Made by a program: the position numbers and the translations under genes. A DNA stretch of 58,869 bases from an uncultured Olsenella sp. (GTDB taxonomy: Bacteria > Actinomycetota > Coriobacteriia > Coriobacteriales > Atopobiaceae): NCBI GenBank assembly GCA_949291295.1, contig CASEVE010000011.1, forward strand, positions 1 to 58,869, read 5' to 3'. Shown piece by piece: positions 41,201-47,815 of this stretch (position 1 is its first letter; each line of letters starts with the position of its first letter). The notes beneath the pieces are model-generated. The model searched no databases. It was not told the origin of the DNA and was given only the letters and a program-made list of their open reading frames with translations.

Positions 41201-42253
41201 CTACAGTGTGGCGGCAAACGCTAGGAGCTCGTCCACGTCCTCCTCGCTGGTGGCCCAGGAGCAGACAAAGCGCGCGACCACGCGTCCGTCGGGCAGCTCG
41301 TAGAAGGTCTCGCAACCGCAGGTGGGCTCAAAGGCGTCGCGCTGCTCGGGCGTCATGACAAAGAACTGCTGGTTGGAGGGCGCGTCTCCGTATGGCTTAA
41401 AGCCGAGCGCCACAAGCCCCTCGCGCAGGCGGAAGGCGCAGGCGTTGGCATTTCTCGCCAGGCGCCAGTAGAGCGGCTCGCCGCCGTCGGGCGCGGGCGA
41501 GAACGCGGTCTCAAACTGCACGCCGAGCAGGCGCCCCTTGGCGAGAAGCCCGCCGCGCTCCTTCTGCAGGTAGGGGAAGGCCTCGCGCAGGCGCGGGTGG
41601 GAGATGACCATGGCCTCGCCCATGAGCATGCCGTTCTTGGTGCCACCGATGTAGAAGGCCCCGCAGCGTGCTGCGATGTGCTCGAGCGTGAGGCCTCCCG
41701 CGGCGGGGGAGGTGAGGCCAGATCCCAGGCGCGCGCCGTCGAGAAAGACGGGCAGGCCCTTCTCGTCCGCCCAGTCGCAGATGGCGTCAAAGCGCTCGAG
41801 GTCCCACACGCCGCCGAGCTCCGTGGTGTTGGAGATATAGACGCAGCCGGGACGCGTCATGTGGCGGCCCGTGGAGGTCTGGAAGCGCCAGACGCGCTCG
41901 GCCGCCTCCGGAGTGAGGAAGCCGTCCTTGTCGTCCGTGGGCAGCACGGTGCGGCCGCATGCCGTCACGGCGCCGGTCTCGTGCACGTTGATGTGGGCGT
42001 CCGGCGTGCAGACGGCGCCCTCCCAGTCGCGCAGCAGGCCAGTCACGCCGATGACGTTTGCCGAGGTCCCGCCGATGCAGAACTCCACGTCCACGTCGTC
42101 GTGACCGCACGCGGCGCGGATGAGCTCGCGGGCACGCTCGCAGTGGGCGTCGCCCTCGGTGTAGCCCACGGTCTGCTCGTCGTTGGTGGCCACGAGTGCG
42201 GCCAGGATCTCGGGCGCGGCGCCCTCGGAGTAGTCGTTGCGGAACATGCGCAT
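41201..42253 (-). CDS. Threonine aldolase / beta-eliminating lyase family PLP enzyme (350 aa)
   Basis: PLP-dependent enzyme of the low-specificity threonine aldolase group, which cleaves threonine or allo-threonine to glycine and acetaldehyde. Features are MFRNDYSEGAAPEIL at the start, the DAHINVHETGA motif, FLDGARLGSGL and the Schiff-base lysine in YIGGTKNGMLMGEA. Length is normal. The ATG at 42253 is preferred because it starts the conserved MRMFRNDYSEG region; the longer open frame is not needed. The 3' end abuts the 34-bp inverted repeat. Confidence 0.92.
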   Translation of the reverse strand: MRMFRNDYSEGAAPEILAALVATNDEQTVGYTEGDAHCERARELIRAACGHDDVDVEFCIGGTSANVIGVTGLLRDWEGAVCTPDAHINVHETGAVTACGRTVLPTDDKDGFLTPEAAERVWRFQTSTGRHMTRPGCVYISNTTELGGVWDLERFDAICDWADEKGLPVFLDGARLGSGLTSPAAGGLTLEHIAARCGAFYIGGTKNGMLMGEAMVISHPRLREAFPYLQKERGGLLAKGRLLGVQFETAFSPAPDGGEPLYWRLARNANACAFRLREGLVALGFKPYGDAPSNQQFFVMTPEQRDAFEPTCGCETFYELPDGRVVARFVCSWATSEEDVDELLAFAATL

Positions 42254-42355
42254 GGCGGGGCCTTTTCTTCTCGCTGTGGTTTCCTGCCCCGATTGTACTC
42301 CCGTGTGGGGACGATAAGAACGAACCACAGCTTGCGAGTGATGCCTCGCCCATAC

Positions 42356-42525
42356 GGAAAACAGCCGCCCCGGCAGGCGGCTGTTCCGCGTGGGCGTTGC
42401 CCACAAAGCTCAGTTCCCTGAACAGGAGGGCGCTCACCCTCTGCTCGATACTGAGTTTACCCGCTTCGGTCACCCCACAGACCGTGGGCATCCTCGGACC
42501 GGGCCCCGCGCTCGTTGCGGGGCCC
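42356..42525. ncRNA. Candidate structured RNA (strand uncertain)
   Basis: A set of nested stems covers 42356-42525. These are an outer hairpin GGAA..CAGCCGCC/GGCGGCTGTTCC (42356-42387) and a closing stem GCCCAC/GTGGGC (42399-42404 with 42484-42489). Inside that lie AAGCTCAGT/ACTGAGTTT (42406-42414 with 42450-42458), GAGGG/CCCTC, and GGTC/GACC (42468-42483). GGGCCCCGC/GCGGGGCCC (42501-42525) follows. It lies in the 424-bp gap between the divergent lyase and ilvE genes. It matches no riboswitch or housekeeping RNA I know. On the minus strand the first hairpin ends in TTTT, as a terminator would. A short minus-strand open frame also overlaps it. Confidence 0.35.
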
Positions 42526-42544
42526 TCCGCCCGGCGCGGGCAAT

Positions 42545-42571
42545 GATACGAAGGGACTGTCCCTTCGTATC
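42545..42571. repeat. GGGACNGTCCC palindrome, copy 1
   Basis: A 27-base perfect palindrome around a single central base (GATACGAAGGGAC / GTCCCTTCGTATC), about 105 bp upstream of ilvE. Confidence 0.85.
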
Positions 42572-42677
42572 CTTCGTATCGCGCAATGTTACAACCTCCG
42601 CAACCTGTGGTACTTCTCGCCCGGAAAGGGTTTATCGTGTGCGCAGCACACAAACCCGGCACGAGGGGGCAACAACT

Positions 42678-43724
42678 ATGGCAGTGGAGAAGAAGGACAT
42701 CGACTGGGGCAGCCTCGGCTTTGCCTACCAGCCCACGGATTACAGCTACGTCTGCAACTACAAGGACGGCGCCTGGGAGGAGGGCGGCCTCACCACCGAC
42801 CACACCCTCACGCTCTCCGAGTGCGCGGGCATCTTCCACTACTGCCAGGAGGTCTTTGAGGGCCTCAAGGCCTACACCACCGCCAGCGGCGACATCGTCT
42901 GCTTCCGCCCGGACCTCAACGCCTCCCGCATGGCCGACTCCGCGCGCCGCATCGTGATGCCGCCCTTCCCGGAGGACAAGTTCGTCGAGGCCGTCAAGAT
43001 GGTCGTGCACGCCAACGAGGCCTGGGTGCCGCCCTTTGGCTCGGGCGCCACGCTTTACGTGCGCCCGTTCATGGTGGCAACCGGCGAGGTCATCGGCGTT
43101 GCGCCGGCAACGGAGTATCAGTTCCGCATCCTCGTGACGCCCGTGGGCCCCTACTACTCGGGCGGCGTCAAGCCCGTGGCCGTGAAGGTCCCCGAGTACG
43201 ACCGCGCCGCGCCCCACGGCACCGGCGCCATCAAGGCCGGCCTCAACTACGCGATGTCGCTCTACCCGAGCGTCCAGGCGCACGCCGAGGGCTTTGCGGA
43301 CAACATGTTCCTCGACCCGCAGACCCACACCTTTGTGGAGGAGTCCGGCGGCGCCAACTTCCTGTTCGTCGACAAGGACGGCGTGCTCGTGGTGCCGCAG
43401 TCCGCAACGGATTCCATCCTGCCGTCGATCACGCGTCGCAGCCTCGTGCAGGTGGCCGAGGAGCTGCTTGGCATGACCGTGGTCGAGCGCCCGGTCAAGT
43501 TTGAGGAGGTCGCGAGCGGCGCCTTCGTCGAGTGCGGCATGTGCGGCACCGCAGCCGTGATCTCGCCGGTGGGTAAGGTCGTGAACGGCGACGTTGAGGT
43601 CACCTTTGGCGAGGGCGGCATGGAGCACGTGGGTCCCGTCATGGCCAAGCTGCGCGAGACCCTGACCGGTATCCAGGCCGGCGAGATCGAGGGCCCGGAG
43701 GGCTGGGTCGTCAAAATCTGCTAG
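42678..43724 (+). CDS. ilvE: Branched-chain amino acid aminotransferase (348 aa)
   Basis: Fold-type IV PLP enzyme that transfers the amino group between glutamate and the 2-oxo acids of valine, leucine and isoleucine. Motifs are CQEVFEGLKAY, the lysine in GAIKAGLNYA, EESGGANFLF (PLP phosphate site) and CGMCGTAAVISPV. Length matches the eukaryote-like class II BCAT type. The start ATG has GAGGGGG about 9 bases upstream. A palindromic element begins at the stop codon. Confidence 0.95.
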   Translation: MAVEKKDIDWGSLGFAYQPTDYSYVCNYKDGAWEEGGLTTDHTLTLSECAGIFHYCQEVFEGLKAYTTASGDIVCFRPDLNASRMADSARRIVMPPFPEDKFVEAVKMVVHANEAWVPPFGSGATLYVRPFMVATGEVIGVAPATEYQFRILVTPVGPYYSGGVKPVAVKVPEYDRAAPHGTGAIKAGLNYAMSLYPSVQAHAEGFADNMFLDPQTHTFVEESGGANFLFVDKDGVLVVPQSATDSILPSITRRSLVQVAEELLGMTVVERPVKFEEVASGAFVECGMCGTAAVISPVGKVVNGDVEVTFGEGGMEHVGPVMAKLRETLTGIQAGEIEGPEGWVVKIC

Positions 43725-43875
43725 GCGAGAAGAACGTCCATCGCGCGGGTGCCGCCCCGCCGGGCCCTCCGACTTTCACGCGGAACTGCGCTTCGCGGAA
43801 GATTACGCTTAGAAAGTCGGAGGGCCCGGCGGGGCGGCCGTCTCTGGACGGGTTCTCTTACCGGGGGACGGGGTA
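43724..43875. repeat. Conserved-loop palindromic element, copy E3
   Basis: 27-bp perfect arms (43751-43777 with 43812-43838), loop 43778-43811 containing ACTGCGCTTCGCGGAAGAT. Left flank GGCGAGAAGAACGTCC and right flank GGGTTCTCTTACCGGGG match E1 and E2, although the stem sequence differs. Confidence 0.9.
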
Positions 43876-43882
43876 GTTGGGC

Positions 43883-44061
43883 GTTCCCAGAAGTGGGGCT
43901 GTGGCACGTCTGGGCACGCGGCTCTCGTTTCCGTGGTTGAGTGTTCCCAAAATCGAGGCTGTGGCACGGCCGTCGTGCCACAGCCTCACTTTTGGGGACT
44001 CTTTTTTGCAAAACCCCAGATAGCGTTTCTCGGTGCGTGCCACAGCGCCACTTTTGGGGAC
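43883..44061. repeat. 25-bp GTTCCC-GTGGCAC repeats, two forward and two inverted
   Basis: Forward copies at 43883-43907 and 43943-43967, inverted copies at 43975-43999 and 44037-44061. Each joins GTTCCCA or GGGGAC ends to GGCTGTGGCAC. Positions 43725-44211 otherwise hold no gene. The two middle copies form the terminator below. Confidence 0.85.
43954..44007 (+). terminator. Terminator between ilvE and gatC
   Basis: GAGGCTGTGGCAC pairs with GTGCCACAGCCTC (13 bp), and CTTTTTT follows shortly after. It is built from two inverted members of the 25-bp repeat family. Confidence 0.75.
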
Positions 44062-44211
44062 GGCTGACGAGAAGGGCCGCTCGTCCGTTTGCCGTATCGT
44101 GCGGCCGGTTCTTCTCGCTGCGCGGTGCGCATTGTTGCGCGCTCGTCTCGGGGTCGACCGCGCGTCCGGTCCCTGTCGTAGAATGTCCATCAGCTGACGA
44201 CAGGAGGATAT

Positions 44212-44529
44212 ATGCCCCTTACCAGAGAAGACGTCGCGGGCATCGCGGACTACGCGCGGATCGCGCTTACGCCCGAGGAGCTCGACGAGATGACCGCGTA
44301 CATGAACGATGCCGTTGACCTGCTCGAACCCATCCGCCAGTACGATCTTGAGGGTGTGGAGCCAACGTTTCACCCCATCGGAGACCTCTCCAACGTGATG
44401 GCCGATGACGTGCCGGATACCGAGGTGCGTCACCTGCCCGTGGACGTGGCGCTGAAGAACGCCGGCGCGTCCCGCGACCGCAGCTTCCGCGTGCCGTCCA
44501 TCCTCGGCGACCAGGGGGGTGACCGCTAA
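44212..44529 (+). CDS. gatC: Asp/Glu-tRNA amidotransferase subunit C (105 aa)
   Basis: Small subunit that wraps around GatA and stabilises the GatCAB complex, which amidates Glu-tRNA(Gln) or Asp-tRNA(Asn). The typical signature is ARIALTPEELDEMTAYMNDAV, with the later DVPDTEV segment. Length is normal. The start ATG has CAGGAGG close upstream. The stop overlaps the gatA start (TAATG). Confidence 0.93.
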   Translation: MPLTREDVAGIADYARIALTPEELDEMTAYMNDAVDLLEPIRQYDLEGVEPTFHPIGDLSNVMADDVPDTEVRHLPVDVALKNAGASRDRSFRVPSILGDQGGDR

Positions 44530-46034
44530 TGGCAAACTTCGACCAGCTCTCCGCGCGTGAGATCGCGGCGGGCGTCGCAAACGGCGACTTCACCGCCGTC
44601 GAGGTGGCCCGTGCGGCGCTCGACGCCGTGGAGGCCCGCGACGGCGAGGTCAAGGCGTTCCTGCAGGTCTCCGCTGACCTCGCGCTCGCGGCGGCCGAGA
44701 AGACCGACAAGGCCCGCGCGGCGGGCGAGAAGCTAGGGTCCCTCGCCGGCGTCCCCGTTGCCTTCAAGGACAACATGCACCTCGTGGGCACCCGCACCAC
44801 CTGCGCCTCCAAGATGCTCGAGAACTACGAGTCCACGTTCACGGCCACCTGCGTCCAGCGCATGCTCGACGCCGGCGCCACGCCCGTGGGCAAGACCAAC
44901 ATGGACGAGTTCGCCTTTGGCTCCTCCACCGAGTCCTCGGCCTTCCACCCCACGGCCAACCCGTGGGACACCGAGCGCGTCCCGGGCGGCTCCTCGGGCG
45001 GCTCGGCCGCGGCCGTCGCCGCCGGCGAGGTCACGGTCTCCCTGGGCTCGGACACCGGTGGCTCCATCCGCCAGCCGGCCTCGCTCTGCGGCGTCGTGGG
45101 CATGAAGCCCACCTACGGCGCGGTCAGCCGCTACGGCGTGGTGGCCTTTGGCTCCTCGCTCGACCAGGTCGGCCCCTTCGGCCGCAGTGTCGAGGACGTG
45201 GCCCTGGCCATGAACGCGCTCACCGCCGGCGGGCGCGACCCGTGGGATTCCACGAGCCAGCCGGTCGACGTCGATTTTCTCGCCCACCTGAACGACCCCA
45301 TCGAGGGGTGCCGCGTGGGCATCGTGCCCGCCCTCATGGACGCCGCCGGCCTTACCGACGAGGTCCGCGACGCCGTCACCGCCGCCGGCCAGGCGCTCGC
45401 CGACCAGGGCGCCGAGCTCGTTGAGGTGGAGCTTCCCAACATCGCCTCCGCCATCGCTGCCTACTACGTGATCGCGCCGTGCGAGGCCTTCTCCAACCTC
45501 GCGCGCTTTGACGGCGTACGCTACGGCTACCAGGAGCCCGGCCAGGCAACGCTTGCCGAGCAGACCTCGCTCTCCCGTGCGCACGGCTTTGGCGAGGAGG
45601 CCAAGCGCCGTCAGATGCTGGGCGCCTACCTCCTCTCCAGCGGCACCTACGACAAGTACTACTACCCGGCGCAGCAGGTCCGTACCCTCATCACGGCCGA
45701 CTACGCCCGCGCGTACGAGAAGTGCGACGTCATCCTCATGCCGGCCGCGCCGCGCACGGCGTTCAAGTTCGGCGAGCTCTCGGACCCCACGCAGATGTAC
45801 GCGTCGGACCTGTTCACGATCTCCAACAACATCGTCGGCAACGGCGGCGTCTCCGTGCCGCTGGGCCTGGGCGCCACCTCCGGCCTGCCCGTCTCCGCGC
45901 AGCTCCAGGGCCCGGCCTTCGCCGACGCCACGCTGCTCACGTTTGCGCGCGCGATCGAGCGGTCCAACTCGTCGTCCGCCGGTGGGGCCCCCGTTGCGCC
46001 CGCGTTTGCCGGGAAGGGAGGTGAGCTCGCATGA
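44529..46034 (+). CDS. gatA: Glu-tRNA(Gln) amidotransferase subunit A (501 aa)
   Basis: The amidase subunit that releases ammonia from glutamine. The Ser-cisSer-Lys triad is present: the lysine in VAFKDNMHL, and the GGSSGGSAAA and SLGSDTGGSIRQPA stretches with both serines. Length is normal. It starts one base inside the gatC end and finishes inside the gatB start, giving a tightly coupled gatCAB operon. Confidence 0.97.
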   Translation: MANFDQLSAREIAAGVANGDFTAVEVARAALDAVEARDGEVKAFLQVSADLALAAAEKTDKARAAGEKLGSLAGVPVAFKDNMHLVGTRTTCASKMLENYESTFTATCVQRMLDAGATPVGKTNMDEFAFGSSTESSAFHPTANPWDTERVPGGSSGGSAAAVAAGEVTVSLGSDTGGSIRQPASLCGVVGMKPTYGAVSRYGVVAFGSSLDQVGPFGRSVEDVALAMNALTAGGRDPWDSTSQPVDVDFLAHLNDPIEGCRVGIVPALMDAAGLTDEVRDAVTAAGQALADQGAELVEVELPNIASAIAAYYVIAPCEAFSNLARFDGVRYGYQEPGQATLAEQTSLSRAHGFGEEAKRRQMLGAYLLSSGTYDKYYYPAQQVRTLITADYARAYEKCDVILMPAAPRTAFKFGELSDPTQMYASDLFTISNNIVGNGGVSVPLGLGATSGLPVSAQLQGPAFADATLLTFARAIERSNSSSAGGAPVAPAFAGKGGELA

Positions 46035-47539
46035 AGAAGCTCGCCGAGGTCCTGAGGGACTGGGAGGCCGTGATCGGCCTCGAGGTCCACACCGAGCTCA
46101 CCACGCTCGAGACCAAGATGTTCTGCAACTGCCGTCTCTCTCACGACGACGAGCCCAACACCAACGTCTGCCCCGTCTGCCTGGGCATGCCGGGGGCCCT
46201 CCCCGTGCCCAACGAGAAGGCCATCGAGTCCATTGTCATGGCGGGCATGGCCACCAACTGCCAGATCATGCGCCACTCCATGTTCTACCGGAAGCACTAC
46301 TTCTACCCAGACATGGCCAAGAACTTCCAGACCACGCAGGGCCCCGTGGCGTTTTGCATGCACGGCCAGCTTGACCTGGAGGTTTCCGGCGCCGGCGCCA
46401 AGGAGCGCCCGGACTCCACGGTGGAGAAGGACGCGGATGGCGGCTACGTTGCGCCCATCCGCATCCTGCGCATCCACATGGAGGAGGACGCCGCCAAGAT
46501 GGTGCACGTGGGCGGCGAGGAGGGCCGCATCGGCGGCGCGGCGGAGTCCCTCATTGACTACAACCGCTGCGGCACGCCGCTCATCGAGCTCGTCACCGAG
46601 CCCGACCTGCGCACGCCCGAGGAGGCGCGCCTCTTCATGGAGAAGCTGCGCCAGACGTTCCTCACGCTCGGCATCTCCGACTGCTCGCTTGAGAGCGGCT
46701 CGATGCGCTGCGACGGCAATATTTCCCTCCGTCGCCGCGGCGAGACCAAGTTTGGCACCAAGACCGAGATGAAGAACATCAACTCGTTCAAGAGCCTGCA
46801 CGACGCGCTCGAGTACGAGATCTGCCGCCAGGCCGAGGTGCTCGAGGAGGGCGGCATCGTCTACCAGGAGACGCGTCACTGGGAGCCGAGTCGCCGCCGC
46901 ACCGTGGTCATGCGCGTCAAGGAGACCGCTGACGACTACCGCCTCTTCCCGGACCCGGACCTCGCGCCCTTCGACCTCACGGACGAGTTCATCGACCGTT
47001 GCCGTGCGCGCATCCCGGAGCTGCCGGATGCCAAGCGCGACCGTTACATGGCCGACTTTGGCCTCAAGCGCGCCGACGCCGCCCAGCTCGCGGGTGACCC
47101 GAAGGTGGCGGCCTTCTTTGAGGAGACGCTTTCCGCTGCGGGCGAGAAGGACGCGGAGACCGTGGCCAAGGTCATGGTGAACCTCGTCCCCAGCTACGAC
47201 GCCCTCACGCCGGCGCAGGTCGCGAGCCTCTCGGCGCTTCTCGCCGAGGACGCGATCACGTTTGCCCAGGCGCGCGAGGTGCTCGACGCGGTCAACGACA
47301 CCGGCGAGGACCCGGCCGCCTACGTGGACGCCCACGGCATGCGCCAGTCCACGGACGAGGGCGCGCTCGGCGCGATCGTCGACGAGGTGCTCGCGCGCTG
47401 CACGGACCAGGTCCAGCAGTACCGCGACGGCAACAAGAAGGTGCTCGGGTTCCTGGTGGGCCAGTGCATGAAGGCGGCAAAGGGGTCGGGCAACCCCAAG
47501 GCCTTCAACAAGATGCTCGCCGAGAAGCTCGAGTCGTAG
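46031..47539 (+). CDS. gatB: Asp/Glu-tRNA amidotransferase subunit B (502 aa)
   Basis: The kinase/tRNA-binding subunit. The N-terminal GLEVHTELTTLETKMFCNC segment and CPVCLGMPGALPVPN are diagnostic and provide zinc-binding cysteines; HMEEDAAKMVH marks the active site. A YqeY-like tail domain occupies the last 140 residues. It overlaps gatA by 4 bp (ATGA). A palindromic element follows. Confidence 0.97.
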   Translation: MKKLAEVLRDWEAVIGLEVHTELTTLETKMFCNCRLSHDDEPNTNVCPVCLGMPGALPVPNEKAIESIVMAGMATNCQIMRHSMFYRKHYFYPDMAKNFQTTQGPVAFCMHGQLDLEVSGAGAKERPDSTVEKDADGGYVAPIRILRIHMEEDAAKMVHVGGEEGRIGGAAESLIDYNRCGTPLIELVTEPDLRTPEEARLFMEKLRQTFLTLGISDCSLESGSMRCDGNISLRRRGETKFGTKTEMKNINSFKSLHDALEYEICRQAEVLEEGGIVYQETRHWEPSRRRTVVMRVKETADDYRLFPDPDLAPFDLTDEFIDRCRARIPELPDAKRDRYMADFGLKRADAAQLAGDPKVAAFFEETLSAAGEKDAETVAKVMVNLVPSYDALTPAQVASLSALLAEDAITFAQAREVLDAVNDTGEDPAAYVDAHGMRQSTDEGALGAIVDEVLARCTDQVQQYRDGNKKVLGFLVGQCMKAAKGSGNPKAFNKMLAEKLES

Positions 47540-47546
47540 GGGCCCG

Positions 47547-47640
47547 GGGCCGAGACGAGAAGGGCCGGGACCTTGCACGCAGGACTGCGCTTCGCGGAAG
47601 ATCCTGCTTAGCAAGGTCCCGGCCCTTCTCGTCTCGGCCC
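47547..47640. repeat. Conserved-loop palindromic element, copy E4
   Basis: 30-bp perfect arms (47547-47576 with 47611-47640). The 34-base loop matches the E2 loop almost exactly (ACTGCGCTTCGCGGAAGAT, with perfect GCAGGA/TCCTGC inner pairing). The stem sequence is unrelated to E1-E3 and contains AGACGAGAAGG. It begins 8 bp after the gatB stop. Confidence 0.9.
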
Positions 47641-47684
47641 GCCCGTACTTCTCGGCTGCTCTGACCGGGGAAGGGGCGGCGGAT

Positions 47685-47710
47685 GGACGGTTTGAGGGGT
47701 AAAACCGTCC
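47685..47710. repeat. GGACGGTTT hairpin repeat, single copy
   Basis: GGACGGTTT and AAAACCGTCC around GAGGGGT. It is the same family as at 25.4 and 36.1 kb, here downstream of gatB and E4. Confidence 0.8.
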
Positions 47711-47815
47711 GTAAACTGCCCGTTTGTTCTGACTCAATATCCCGGGGGGTACGGCTAGAATGGGTGTACGGAAGAACGTTTCGCGTCATGCGGGACCGAG
47801 TGGTTGGGAGATGCC

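Noticed and set aside
42250..42490. Small minus-strand protein starting at a GAGGATG near 42490
   Set aside because: The frame overlaps the stem structures and runs out of frame over the lyase start; no convincing ribosome-binding site or family match.
42300..42520. T-box or known riboswitch upstream of ilvE
   Set aside because: No T-box sequence (AGGGTGG-ACCGCG) and no match to SAM, glycine, TPP, FMN or cobalamin consensus that I can recall; kept only as an unknown structured RNA.
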